A DNA stretch of 64,000 nt from positions 42,659-106,658 of the forward strand of contig JAAEST010000111.1 in assembly GCA_024229115.1 (NCBI GenBank). The letters run 5' to 3'. This document shows positions 7,806 through 16,415 of this stretch, piece after piece. The translations under genes and the position numbers were made by a program. The DNA is from Oligoflexia bacterium. Lineage in GTDB: Bacteria > Bdellovibrionota > Bacteriovoracia > Bacteriovoracales > Bacteriovoracaceae. The notes under the pieces were generated by a model. The model saw only the letters and a list, made by a program, of their open reading frames with translations, made no database searches and had not been told where the DNA came from. How positions within the stretch are numbered: position 1 is the first letter of the stretch; each line of letters opens with the position of its first letter.

Positions 7806-8785
7806 ATTAAACCTAGATCTTTAACTGTATCTCTTTCAGTTCTTAATTCTTCAAGAGTCGTTGCGAACTTATCTTTACCAAAGTCATTGTGCTCAATTCC
7901 TTCAACAACTTTAAGTTGTCCATTCTCAACACGACAAGGGAAAGAGAAGATAAGACCTTCATCAACTCCGTACTGACCAGTTGAAGAAAGACACATTGAG
8001 AATGTCTCACCAGCTGGAGTGTCATGTGTAAGATTATAAACACCTTGTACACAAGCGTTGGCAGCAGAAGCAGCTGAACTAGCACCTCTTGCTTGAATAA
8101 TGGCAGCACCACGCTTTTGAACAACTGGGATAAACTCAGACTTAAGCCATTCTGAATCTGTAATGACTTCATTAGCCGGCTTTCCATCAATTTTAGCATT
8201 GAAGAAGTCTGGATATTGAGTCGCCGAGTGGTTCCCCCAAATTGTCATATTTGTAACTTTCGTTACATCAACACCAGCTTTTTGAGCTAGCTGAGTTTTT
8301 GCTCTATTTTCATCAAGCATTGTCATTGCAAAGAATCTATCTTTTGGAAGACCTGAAGCTTCCATAGCAATTAAGCAGTTTGTGTTACATGGGTTACCAA
8401 CAACAAAAAGTTTACAGTCATCTGCACCATGATCAGCAATTGCTTTTCCTAATGGACCGAAGATTCCCCCATTAACTTTGAGTAGATCCCCTCTTTCCAT
8501 TCCTGCTTTTCTTGGAACTGCACCAATGGCAAGTACCCAGTTAGCATCTTTGAAAGCATCTTCCATTTTATCTGAACAAACAATATTTTTTAGAAGTGGA
8601 AAAGCACAGTCATCAAGTTCCATCTTTACACCTTCAAGAGCACCTAGTGCTTGAGGCAGTTCAAGAAGTTGAAGTTCAACTTCAGTATCAGGACCAAACA
8701 TTTGACCTGAGGCAATTCTAAAAAGGATGGCATAACCGATTTGACCAGCAGCACCTGTAACCGCTACTTTTACTCTTTTACTCAT
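7802..8785 (-). CDS. mdh: malate dehydrogenase (NAD-dependent)
   Basis: 327 residues. The Rossmann motif [19 protein letters not shown] marks the cytosolic-type MDH lineage. [15 protein letters not shown] supplies the substrate-loop arginines, [10 protein letters not shown] the NAD contact, and [13 protein letters not shown] the catalytic His. It interconverts malate and oxaloacetate in the TCA cycle. The SD CAGGAG 6 nt before the ATG lies in the 3' arm of a 10-bp inverted repeat, which suggests control of translation. Confidence 0.95.
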   Translation of the reverse strand: MSKRVKVAVTGAAGQIGYAILFRIASGQMFGPDTEVELQLLELPQALGALEGVKMELDDCAFPLLKNIVCSDKMEDAFKDANWVLAIGAVPRKAGMERGDLLKVNGGIFGPLGKAIADHGADDCKLFVVGNPCNTNCLIAMEASGLPKDRFFAMTMLDENRAKTQLAQKAGVDVTKVTNMTIWGNHSATQYPDFFNAKIDGKPANEVITDSEWLKSEFIPVVQKRGAAIIQARGASSAASAANACVQGVYNLTHDTPAGETFSMCLSSTGQYGVDEGLIFSFPCRVENGQLKVVEGIEHNDFGKDKFATTLEELRTERDTVKDLGLI

Positions 8786-8791
8786 ACGAGA

Positions 8792-8824
8792 CTCCTGTTT
8801 TGTGCATTAAATTAAAAACAGGAG
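8792..8824 (-). promoter_or_regulatory. SD-sequestering hairpin in the mdh leader
   Basis: On the minus strand CTCCTGTTTT and AAAACAGGAG are perfect 10-bp complements separated by 13 nt. The 3' arm contains the mdh Shine-Dalgarno, 6 nt from the ATG. No U-tract follows, so it is not an intrinsic terminator. A DNA operator is the alternative reading. Confidence 0.55.
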
Positions 8825-8843
8825 AAATATAACACAGAGTTTT

Positions 8844-10205
8844 CTAAATTCCCTTACGACAAGCGTCTTTAACTTTCTGCCTATCAGGGTTGAAACATAC
8901 GTGAATATGGTTGTGATGACCTTTTAGCCAGCGAACCCCATTGATCTTCGTATCATTAAAGAAGATCGGTGCTCCCCCAGCTTCTTTTAAAATCTCAACA
9001 AGATCTTTTGTCTTGTCCCGAGAATAACGAGAGGTTTGCTTATAGGTTAGACCACTATTGTCATCATCACCTTTTCTCTGTGGTCTGATATCAATACACT
9101 CACCTGAACCATGGGACTCATGAACTCCCCAATTTGGGCTATGGTACATATTACCAAATTGAACCTGACAACCAGCTTCATCACCACATTCTTTATTATA
9201 TTTCTTCAACACTTCAAAGAAGGCGCACATACTCTGTGGCTTTAAATAAGCATCACTATTATTGTCATCATCAGGGTGATAATGAAGCGAATTATAGGGA
9301 CCTTGACGAGTCTCTGGGTCCATAGGAATTTTAATCATATAATCTCGAACCACACGCCCATTATTATGCTTGTGATCAGGTAAGTACTTTATTCCAGAAA
9401 GATTAATACTCTCCGTTTCGATTCCTTCTCCAATACCAAATCCAGGATATTCTTCATTCAAATTACTGAGGATACTGGCCAAGGATAAGTCCATCCCATC
9501 TTTCTTAGGAACTGGCATGATATGTTGAAGAAGTTCACACCTTTGAGGATCAATATTCACTGTCTCTAAGGCCTCACCTTTATTATTTAAAACTTGGAAA
9601 GTGTATTTGAAAAAACAATTTGGCTCTTCGCTTGTTTCAGTATACTCACAACAATTTTGTCCTTGATAAGAATCACCATTTTTTAAAAGCGAAAGTGGAT
9701 ACTTCTTTAAGTCTAAACCACCTGGTGACTTATGAAGTGGCGACGTTTCTTTAACAAAGAATGTAAATTTTCCCGCCGGAATAAGAGAGCGACGATCAAG
9801 AAAGCCCACACTTCCTGCCTTGGCACGATCACGCCCTTTGGGAGTTAGAGCTGTATGACGAAAGCGGCGTTTTTGTCCTGATCTATTAGTTCCCTTAATA
9901 TCATCTTCCCACTTCTTATCAGGCACAGAGATAACCTTTACAGGGACACGATGTGCAGGAGCATAAGAAATTTCTGTTAACTCATAAGGTGCATGAACAA
10001 TCGAACCTCTTGGTAAATATTCTTTCACTTTTGTGTGGTCTTCAATATCACGAAGGTTTTCCCAAATTTTATCCCCTTGACGATACTCATCCGAAATATA
10101 GAATGGCGGATCTTCTGTTGTAGCATCTGTACAGTAGAGCTCAACTTGCTCGGCCATAATGAATTGAGAAAACAAGAATAGAAAAATTGTTAAAAACTTA
10201 TTCAT
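8844..10205 (-). CDS. secreted LAS/M15-type peptidoglycan peptidase
   Basis: 453 residues with signal peptide MNKFLTIFLFLFSQFIMA. The C-terminal catalytic part shows the LAS zinc motifs: H365-x6-D372 within HGSGECIDIRP and the HxH of GHHNHIHVCF (His433/His435), as in MepA and VanY-type enzymes that cut peptide cross-links in peptidoglycan. The N-terminal 300 residues are beta-rich, Cys-containing and unassigned; they may bind substrate or keep the enzyme inactive. It follows a small secreted protein gene by 2 nt, so the two are probably an operon. A role in cell-wall remodelling or prey-wall attack is inferred. Confidence 0.75.
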   Translation of the reverse strand: MNKFLTIFLFLFSQFIMAEQVELYCTDATTEDPPFYISDEYRQGDKIWENLRDIEDHTKVKEYLPRGSIVHAPYELTEISYAPAHRVPVKVISVPDKKWEDDIKGTNRSGQKRRFRHTALTPKGRDRAKAGSVGFLDRRSLIPAGKFTFFVKETSPLHKSPGGLDLKKYPLSLLKNGDSYQGQNCCEYTETSEEPNCFFKYTFQVLNNKGEALETVNIDPQRCELLQHIMPVPKKDGMDLSLASILSNLNEEYPGFGIGEGIETESINLSGIKYLPDHKHNNGRVVRDYMIKIPMDPETRQGPYNSLHYHPDDDNNSDAYLKPQSMCAFFEVLKKYNKECGDEAGCQVQFGNMYHSPNWGVHESHGSGECIDIRPQRKGDDDNSGLTYKQTSRYSRDKTKDLVEILKEAGGAPIFFNDTKINGVRWLKGHHNHIHVCFNPDRQKVKDACRKGI

Positions 10206-10207
10206 AT

Positions 10208-10678
10208 TTAAGATCCACTTTTCACAACTCTCACGACTACTGACTTGAGCTGCTTCTTATTATTAATAAAATTGAATTCTAATATCCCTTCTTTAGGACC
10301 TATATACTCAAGAGCAAAGGCCTTAAAGTCGAAGTCTGAAATTTTATGATCTCCACTATCGATCTTGAAAGATTTCTTGAAGTACTTCTCTTTCTTCTTT
10401 CGAAAAATTATGTCCACCGATGAAATATTTTTAAATGTAGAGTTCTTTGAAATTCTTAATTCTTGAAATTCTGTAGAATGAATTGAAAGTTCACTAGGAA
10501 GTAGATCCCAAGTTGTTTTAGAAACAACCTTACCCTTCACCCTTTTCTTTTCAACTCTCTTTCCTTCTAACTGAACATATTGGTCAAAACTCTTAGGCCC
10601 CTGAGTATTACTGGCCAAGGCAGAATTGAAAAATAGGACGATCCCTAGAAATGAATATAAATAAATACACTTTCTCAC
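10208..10678 (-). CDS. secreted hypothetical protein, partner of the M15-type peptidase
   Basis: 156 residues, GTG start at 10678. Signal peptide MRKCIYLYSFLGIVLFFNSALA, then a basic, beta-rich mature part with many Lys (for example FRKKKEKYFKKSFKI). No family recognised. Two nucleotides separate its stop from the peptidase start, so a joint function (inhibitor, chaperone or wall-binding partner) is possible but unproven. A sigma-28-like promoter lies so close that the transcript may begin at or next to the GTG. Confidence 0.6.
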   Translation of the reverse strand: MRKCIYLYSFLGIVLFFNSALASNTQGPKSFDQYVQLEGKRVEKKRVKGKVVSKTTWDLLPSELSIHSTEFQELRISKNSTFKNISSVDIIFRKKKEKYFKKSFKIDSGDHKISDFDFKAFALEYIGPKEGILEFNFINNKKQLKSVVVRVVKSGS

Positions 10679-10685
10679 ATCATTC

Positions 10686-10713
10686 TTATCGGCTATTTAG
10701 CCCCTCAACATTA
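10686..10713 (-). promoter_or_regulatory. possible sigma-28 (FliA) promoter
   Basis: On the minus strand TAATGTTG, 12 nt, GCCGATAA: the -10 octamer matches the FliA consensus fully and the -35 matches 6 of 8. Predicted start of transcription is within a few nt of the GTG at 10678, implying a leaderless or near-leaderless message. Confidence 0.4.
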
Positions 10714-10760
10714 AAAATCTCGCACATCTAAACTATTGAATTTACTTAACGTTTATAGTC

Positions 10761-10789
10761 TTGACGCCCTTAAACCAAGCACTTAAATT
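10761..10789 (+). promoter_or_regulatory. possible sigma-70-type promoter
   Basis: TTGACG, 17 nt, TAAATT just upstream of the strong SD AAGGAGGAG of the basic-protein gene. Spacing to the SD is very short. Confidence 0.4.
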
Positions 10790-10805
10790 GTAAGGAGGAG
10801 TATTA

Positions 10806-11291
10806 ATGAACGATAAGAATACAGGTAATAATAGAAAGAAAGGCAATAATAACCGTCGTCGTAGACGTAAGCCTTTTAATAAGAATAAAAATAAGAATAC
10901 AGGTATTGATAAGGCCGAAAGAAGTTATCTAAATCTCCTTGAAAAACATTTCCAAATGAGAAGAAAGTATTTTGACCTCTTCCATCGTGCTGACCCTAAA
11001 CAGTTAGCAAAACTTGAAAGACAATTTTCAAATTCAGCAAAAGAGTTAAGAGATTTTGAAGAGAGAATGGCCCCTGAAGTTAGAGAAAAGTTTGGACGTA
11101 AATTTCATATGGCCAACCCTGATAATACTTACTCTTCTAATCACGAACTTGATCCGTCCCATGTAGAAGTCGATCCGACCTTAAGTGATGATCCTCACTA
11201 CCTTCCTTCACAGAAAGAAGCCAATTATTCTAATGATACTGAAGAAAGTGAAGGTTCAATGGAAGATTATAATAAATATAAAGGTCTGTAG
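10806..11291 (+). CDS. basic-tailed hypothetical protein
   Basis: 161 residues. Residues 1-32 are almost only Asn, Lys, Arg and Gly (NNRRRRRKPFNKNKNKN), a disordered nucleic-acid-binding-like tail. The middle (about 36-100) is a helical, charged segment (YLNLLEKHFQMRRKYFDLF). The end is acidic and Ser/Asp-rich. SD AAGGAGGAG is very strong, suggesting high expression. The design recalls small RNA- or DNA-binding proteins, but no family is recognised. Confidence 0.6.
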   Translation: MNDKNTGNNRKKGNNNRRRRRKPFNKNKNKNTGIDKAERSYLNLLEKHFQMRRKYFDLFHRADPKQLAKLERQFSNSAKELRDFEERMAPEVREKFGRKFHMANPDNTYSSNHELDPSHVEVDPTLSDDPHYLPSQKEANYSNDTEESEGSMEDYNKYKGL

Positions 11292-11309
11292 CCTCTCTTA
11301 GTGAGAGGC
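11291..11309. terminator. hairpin between converging genes
   Basis: GCCTCTC (11291-11297) and GAGAGGC (11303-11309) form a 7-bp stem with loop TTAGT exactly at the junction of two converging genes. U-tract is poor on both sides, so termination is plausible but not certain. Confidence 0.45.
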
Positions 11310-11603
11310 TTCGCTGATTACTTGATTGATTCCTTCTTGTCCTAGGAAATTATCAAGTGTGATTTCATGGTCTTTTAAGATTGCTGCTTTTAAGTCTCTT
11401 TCAGGAATATCTAAAATCTCAGAAACTCTCGTAAGCATCTTCAAAGGAATATTACATAGTGCTCTTTCAACGTTAGAGATGAATTGCCCATTCTTATATC
11501 CTAGAAGTTGAGAAAGTTCCGATTGAGAATAATTCTTAGGGTGGTTAATTCTTCTGTCTCTAATTAATCTTGCGATGTTTTGAAAGCTTCTTTTTGATTC
11601 CAT
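11298..11603 (-). CDS. Cro/C1-type helix-turn-helix regulator
   Basis: 101 residues from ATG 11603 (SD-like AGG 7 nt upstream); a longer version from TTG 11639 lacks an SD. Residues about 10-65 form an HTH_3 domain (YSQSELSQLLGYKNGQFISNVER, shown here only to mark its length and place), where the turn and recognition helix are clear. The C-terminal 35 residues are helical and may mediate dimerisation. Single-domain XRE regulator; target unknown. It faces a convergent basic protein gene, with 136 bp upstream free of genes. Confidence 0.8.
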   Translation of the reverse strand: MESKRSFQNIARLIRDRRINHPKNYSQSELSQLLGYKNGQFISNVERALCNIPLKMLTRVSEILDIPERDLKAAILKDHEITLDNFLGQEGINQVISEASH

Positions 11604-11775
11604 TTTATTGCCTATCCTTTTATCTATTTTCGATATCAAATCTATCTAAAAACATCTTAAAAGATTTTGGCACTGAGAAAAATAAATATTATCTAAATTT
11701 ATTAATTTTACCTTAACTTCCATGTAATATTAACAACTTAACCGATTTACTTTTCAAATAAAAATAGTGAAGTTT

Positions 11776-13095
11776 TTACGATCTCAAAAATACTTGTTTA
11801 CCCTGAAAATAACATTCAGAAACTAGCTCATCTTGCTTAGAACGACCTTTACGATTGCTTATTCTAGCTATTGCCTCTTGAGAATTGCGACAGTTTCGTG
11901 GTGATTTCACAAGAAAGAGATTGGCTTCTTTGGCCTTAGCAAAGTTTCCAGTAACTTTGTCCAAATGCATGAGTTTTGCCCCAGCTAAAGTTGCTCGATA
12001 GAGGGCCATTACATAGGTAACTCCACTGATTTTCTTCTTCTTATTTTGTTCAACAAAAGAATTCATTACATCAAACATTGAAAGAAAAGGTCCCCCACCA
12101 ATATCTGAAGCTAGAGACCAATTAACTTTGAACTTATTGGCCTTTTTAAAATCAAAGAGTCCACTTCCTAAACCTTTATTCTTAACTGGAGCATTTGAAG
12201 TCGGACAATGAGCAACTGAAGTTTTAGATTTTGAAAGAAGTTTTAATTCTTTATCACTCAGATAAATACCATGACCCATTATTGTTTTAGGACCAAGCAC
12301 GCCACACTTTTTATAAATATGGGTATACGATTCAATATTCTCAAAACCCTTATGTTCTTTATAGAGGCCAAGAACATAATCACATTCATTTTCAGTTTCA
12401 CTTAAGTGGGTTTGAATAAAACTCTTATTCTTCTTCGCAATCTTTGCACCTTCTTTCATCACTTCAGGATGAGTTGTTGGTGCAAAACGAGGAGTCATGG
12501 CATACTTCTCTTTAAATTTCTTTGAATATTTATTTACAAGAGAAATAGCATTCGTCTTTGTTTGGATAAGATAGTCTGGAGAATTCATCGTCATAAGGAC
12601 ATTTCCAACACAGAAGTGTCCGACAAAATTCTTAAGTCCATGATCAACAGTGTGACCATGTATTGAAGAATAAACCATTCCCCCTAAAGTCCCACAGGCC
12701 AATAATTCTTGAGCAAATTTATGGGCCCTTTTCTGAGAATATTCTTTATTGGCGAACTTCTTTTCGTAAGGCCATGTGTATTTCGCTAACCAAGTGAGAA
12801 GGTTCGCTTTAGGTTTCAGACGAACATCATCTTGCACCCAATGAAAATGCGTATCAAAGAAACCAGGCATGGCCGTATAACCAGAGCGATCAATTTCTTG
12901 TATTTGCAATCCTCTATGTTTCTTTTGTTCTTTTTCTAGCCAAGAAAGTACCTTGTCTCGCTTTGACGCGACAAGTATTTGGTGTTTTGGTGCATCTGTC
13001 CAAACAATTGCACCTTCCCTAACGTATTCACATTCATTATCATTAATTGGATTTAAAAAATCGCAAAATAGAACTGTATATTGTTTTGTTTTCAT
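11776..13095 (-). CDS. guaD: guanine deaminase-like amidohydrolase
   Basis: About 439 residues from ATG 13095. Metal-dependent amidohydrolase with PGFFDTHFHWVQDD (HxH), QTHLSETENECDYV (third His), MGHGIYLSD (fourth His), AHCPTSNAPVKNKGLGSGLF and SLASDIGGGPFLSM (metal Asp), the pattern of guanine deaminases that convert guanine to xanthine. Substrate specificity is inferred. The start is uncertain: neither 13095 nor the upstream in-frame GTG at 13161 has an SD, and the longer version would overlap nfeD. Confidence 0.75.
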   Translation of the reverse strand: MKTKQYTVLFCDFLNPINDNECEYVREGAIVWTDAPKHQILVASKRDKVLSWLEKEQKKHRGLQIQEIDRSGYTAMPGFFDTHFHWVQDDVRLKPKANLLTWLAKYTWPYEKKFANKEYSQKRAHKFAQELLACGTLGGMVYSSIHGHTVDHGLKNFVGHFCVGNVLMTMNSPDYLIQTKTNAISLVNKYSKKFKEKYAMTPRFAPTTHPEVMKEGAKIAKKNKSFIQTHLSETENECDYVLGLYKEHKGFENIESYTHIYKKCGVLGPKTIMGHGIYLSDKELKLLSKSKTSVAHCPTSNAPVKNKGLGSGLFDFKKANKFKVNWSLASDIGGGPFLSMFDVMNSFVEQNKKKKISGVTYVMALYRATLAGAKLMHLDKVTGNFAKAKEANLFLVKSPRNCRNSQEAIARISNRKGRSKQDELVSECYFQGKQVFLRS

Positions 13096-13105
13096 AGGAG
13101 TAACA

Positions 13106-14404
13106 ATGCCAAAAAAAGGAATCTTCGTACAGTTTTTAATATCTGTCGCCATGCTTTTCACATTTTCGGTTTCTGCAAACTATGAAGTAAAAAACATTCT
13201 GGAACTAGAAGTTTCGAGCTCTATTAATCCGGCAACTGAATCCTATATAAAAAATGCCATCAATAAACACAAAGACTATGACCTCTTACTTATTAACTTA
13301 AATACCCCTGGCGGTCTTGTTTCAACAACAAAGAGTCTCATCACTCTCATTGGAGAAAAAGATAAACCGACAGTTATTTGGGTGACACCAGAAGGTGCTT
13401 CGGCCACTAGTGCAGGAGCAATTTTAAGTAGTGCTGCTCACTTTGTTTTTATGTCACCTGGAACAAATATGGGAGCCGCAACTCCAATTCAATTAAATAA
13501 AGACATTGATAAAAAATCTGATGCCAGAAAGAAGGCCATCAATGATTTAAGTGCTCTTGTTAAAAGTCTCTCAGAAACAAGAGGAAGAGCGTCTAAACCA
13601 ATTATAAAAATGATTACAGAAGCTTCAAGTATTAGTTCCCAAGAAGCTCTAGATCAAAAGGCCATCAATGAAATTATCTCAACTAAAGATGACCTCTTAA
13701 GTTTTATCAATGGGAAAGAAGTTACCGTTCAAGGCAAGAGCTTAAAACTAAGTGTTAACTCTCCTAACTTTATTCAAGTGAGTATGGATGTCGGTCAATC
13801 ACTTCTCAATACTTTTGCCAACCCAAATACAGCTTATATTCTATTCCTCATTGGAGCCGCTCTTCTCTATCTCGAATTTCAAGCACCAGGAGGCTTTATT
13901 GCAGGATCATTAGGTGCTGTTTCTCTCATATTATCAGGAATAGGATTTCAAGTTCTTCCAATTAATATGGGGGCCCTTCTCCTTTTAGTGGCGAGTTTCA
14001 TTCTCTTTATCATCGAGGCCTATATAACAAGTTATGGAATACTTACGATTGGAGGACTTGCCTCTCTGATTGCAGGATCACTCTTTCTCTATCGTACTGA
14101 TGATTCTCTTTTTCAAATAGGTGCTGATGTTATGGTCAGTGCAGTTTTGGCCATCGTTTGTTTTCTAGCATTCTTAGTATGGGTAATTGCCCGTGATCAT
14201 AAGAATATTGGAAAAGAAAAATTTAATGAGCATATTGGAATGAATGCCACAGTCGTAAGTAGAAAAGAAGTGGGAGATCATTACAGCTATCAAATCAAAA
14301 TCAATGGTGAATTTTGGCAGGCAACTTCCAAGAAAGAATATCAAGAAAATGAATTAGTAAAAGTTATTAGTAAGAAAGAACATGAATTAGTTTATGAAAT
14401 TTAA
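13106..14404 (+). CDS. nfeD: NfeD long-form membrane serine protease
   Basis: 432 residues from ATG 13106 (SD AGGAG 5 nt upstream). Signal segment (about 6-24), then the ClpP-like domain with LNTPGGLV, catalytic Ser102 in GASATSAGA, SPGTNMGAATPI and the catalytic Lys142/143 region (ARKKAINDL). Four to five membrane helices follow (about 225-365), then a C-terminal OB fold. The family cleaves slipin/stomatin partners; the slipin gene lies 10 nt downstream, the standard pairing. Confidence 0.88.
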   Translation: MPKKGIFVQFLISVAMLFTFSVSANYEVKNILELEVSSSINPATESYIKNAINKHKDYDLLLINLNTPGGLVSTTKSLITLIGEKDKPTVIWVTPEGASATSAGAILSSAAHFVFMSPGTNMGAATPIQLNKDIDKKSDARKKAINDLSALVKSLSETRGRASKPIIKMITEASSISSQEALDQKAINEIISTKDDLLSFINGKEVTVQGKSLKLSVNSPNFIQVSMDVGQSLLNTFANPNTAYILFLIGAALLYLEFQAPGGFIAGSLGAVSLILSGIGFQVLPINMGALLLLVASFILFIIEAYITSYGILTIGGLASLIAGSLFLYRTDDSLFQIGADVMVSAVLAIVCFLAFLVWVIARDHKNIGKEKFNEHIGMNATVVSRKEVGDHYSYQIKINGEFWQATSKKEYQENELVKVISKKEHELVYEI

Positions 14405-14414
14405 GGAGTAGATT

Positions 14415-15170
14415 ATGAATCCAGTATTTTTATTTGGCTTACTTCTCATCATATTAATTTTTAATACGATTAAAGTTTTAAAAGAATATGAAAGAGCAGT
14501 AATTTTTAGACTCGGTCGTTTTACATCAATTAGAGGGCCAGGACTTATTATCCTTATCCCAGGAATTGAAAAAATGGTTAGAGTTGATCTTCGTACCGTA
14601 ACAATGGATATTCCATCACAGGATATTATCTCAAAAGACAACGTAACACTTAAAGTGAATGGTGTTGTTTACTTTAGAGTTGATAATCCTGAAAAAGCGG
14701 TTATTGCAGTTGAAGATTTCTATTCAGCAACAGCACAGATTTCTCAAACCACATTAAGAACTGTGATTGGGCAATATGAACTTGATGAAATCCTTCAGCA
14801 AAGAGATAAAATTAACTCTTCTCTTCAATCTATTTTAGATGAGCAAACAGAGCCTTGGGGAGTTAAGGTTTCAGCTGTAGAAGTAAAGGCCATTGACCTT
14901 CCAATTGAGATGCAAAGGGCCATGGCCAAGCAAGCAGAGGCAGAAAGAGATAAGAGAGCAAAAGTTATCTCGGCAGAAGGTGAACTTGAAGCTTCGATTA
15001 AGCTATCTGAAGCTGCTGAAATTTTAGATCGTCAACCAAATGCGATCACTCTACGTTACCTTGATACGATGAAAGAAATTTCTTCAGGAACAGGTAAGTC
15101 GACAACTTTCTTCCCTCTTCCAGCAGACTTTCTTGGAAGTGTAAAAGATCTCGTTAATAAGAATTCTTAA
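14415..15170 (+). CDS. slipin (SPFH/band 7, stomatin-like) protein
   Basis: 251 residues. One N-terminal membrane segment ([14 protein letters not shown]), then the SPFH core [34 protein letters not shown], and a helical part with [22 protein letters not shown] marked by its [12 protein letters not shown] motif, then an oligomerisation end [12 protein letters not shown]. Forms multimeric membrane scaffolds. Co-transcribed with nfeD and a probable substrate of it, as in archaeal and bacterial p-stomatin operons. Confidence 0.9.
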   Translation: MNPVFLFGLLLIILIFNTIKVLKEYERAVIFRLGRFTSIRGPGLIILIPGIEKMVRVDLRTVTMDIPSQDIISKDNVTLKVNGVVYFRVDNPEKAVIAVEDFYSATAQISQTTLRTVIGQYELDEILQQRDKINSSLQSILDEQTEPWGVKVSAVEVKAIDLPIEMQRAMAKQAEAERDKRAKVISAEGELEASIKLSEAAEILDRQPNAITLRYLDTMKEISSGTGKSTTFFPLPADFLGSVKDLVNKNS

Positions 15171-15182
15171 AGGAAATCGAAG

Positions 15183-15713
15183 GTGAGTAATCTTTCTCTA
15201 GAATTAATTCCTTTTGAAAGTCACAATCATGATCTCGAGCTACATGTTCAAGTAGCTCGCGATCAAGATAAATTGACGTTAAAATATTCTGTTCTAGGAA
15301 AAGATGCTCACAAAGTTGATTTCGATGTTCATAATCAAGAGAAGCTTTGGGAAAATACTTGTTTTGAATTCTTTGTAAAAGATGATCGTCTAGGAAAAAA
15401 TTACTACGAAATTAACCTCGCTTCTAATCTGCAAAACCATGGCTATTACTTTAGCGATTATCGTTCAAGTGGTCTGGGAGAAGAACTAGAGAAGATTGAC
15501 CTTCAACCTTCCCATATTTATTTTGAAAAAGATGAACTTCACTTCACTCTTCCACTATCAAATTTCAAGAAACTCGATACTGATCATGGACTCTTCTTGG
15601 CCATCTCATGTGTGTTAAAGCTTGGCGATGAAACACTCTATTACGCCCTTAAGCATCCTTATGATAAACCAGACTTTCATTCTCCAGATGGTTTTTGTAT
15701 TGAATTAAATTAA
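15183..15713 (+). CDS. DOMON-like domain protein
   Basis: 176 residues, GTG start behind AAAGG. Beta-sandwich pattern with LWENTCFEFFVKD, YYEINLASNLQNHGYYFSDYR and the closing KPDFHSPDGF, as in DOMON-like type 2 proteins that bind sugars or haem. No signal peptide is seen. It is the third gene of the nfeD-slipin run. Its stop TAA interlocks with the stop of the opposing epimerase (TTAA). Confidence 0.65.
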   Translation: MSNLSLELIPFESHNHDLELHVQVARDQDKLTLKYSVLGKDAHKVDFDVHNQEKLWENTCFEFFVKDDRLGKNYYEINLASNLQNHGYYFSDYRSSGLGEELEKIDLQPSHIYFEKDELHFTLPLSNFKKLDTDHGLFLAISCVLKLGDETLYYALKHPYDKPDFHSPDGFCIELN

Positions 15714-16373
15714 ACGGTGTAGTGCTCAATTGGTGATAGATCAATGACTTCGTGATCTTCATTGGCCAAGGCCAACATAAGACGAGCAACTTCTGTCCCC
15801 GCAACAGATCGGTATTTCTTTAAGTTACCTGGTAGAAGAGGATTAACAAATTTCATTAACCCCATACTCATCATTTCCAGCGGGCGCGATTCATTTCTCT
15901 TACCAACTAAGAGACTAGGTCTAAGAATTGAAACCTTTTCCACCCCCAATCGCTTTCACACGATTTTCACACTCTCCCTTAACTTGGTTATAGAAGAATG
16001 GTGAATTGGAATCTGCACCTAAGGAAGAGATCATAATAAAATGCTTCACCTTCTTCTCAAGGGCAGTTTTACAGGCCTTGACTGGATATTCTAAATCAAC
16101 TTTTCGAAAAAGCATTTTGTCACCTTTGACTTTCTTGATAGTTGTCCCCAAGCAACAAAACACAATATCTTTCTTTTCAAAGTAATGCGCAATATTTTCA
16201 AATTCTTCAAAATCAATTATTTCTTCATTAAGCTTGGGATGATTTATCCCCTTAGGACTTCTTACTAGAGAAGTAATTGAGCTAATCGTTTCGTCTTTCA
16301 GCATTAAATTAATTAGCTCATTTCCAACGAGACCAGTTCCCCCTAACACTAAAACCTTTAAATTCTTTTTCAT
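15710..16373 (-). pseudogene. NAD(P)-dependent epimerase-like gene with +1 frameshift
   Basis: The 5' part (16373 to about 15945) encodes KVLVLGGTGLVGNELINL (Rossmann GxxGxxG), VFCCLGTTIKKV and FIMISSLGADSNSPFFYNQ, the NAD(P)H-binding atypical SDR family. The 3' part continues in another frame with VEKVSILRPSLLVGKRNESR, which is the family's C-terminal half. The break lies at a G5 run (plus-strand CCCCC at 15943-15947). Removing one G restores AIG-VEKVSILRPS exactly. So this is one gene with a one-base insertion: true inactivation, a slippery switch, or a base-call error. Confidence 0.85.
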
Positions 16374-16415
16374 ATTAAGTATTATAAGGGAAATGTATTT
16401 TATTGGTAGGGTTCA

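Noticed and set aside
11669..11677. TTGGCAC as another sigma-54 -24 box
   Set aside because: No GC 10 nt downstream of the GG.
12953..13105. N-terminal extension of NfeD
   Set aside because: It runs antisense through guaD, has no SD and would bury the signal peptide; ATG 13106 has AGGAG.
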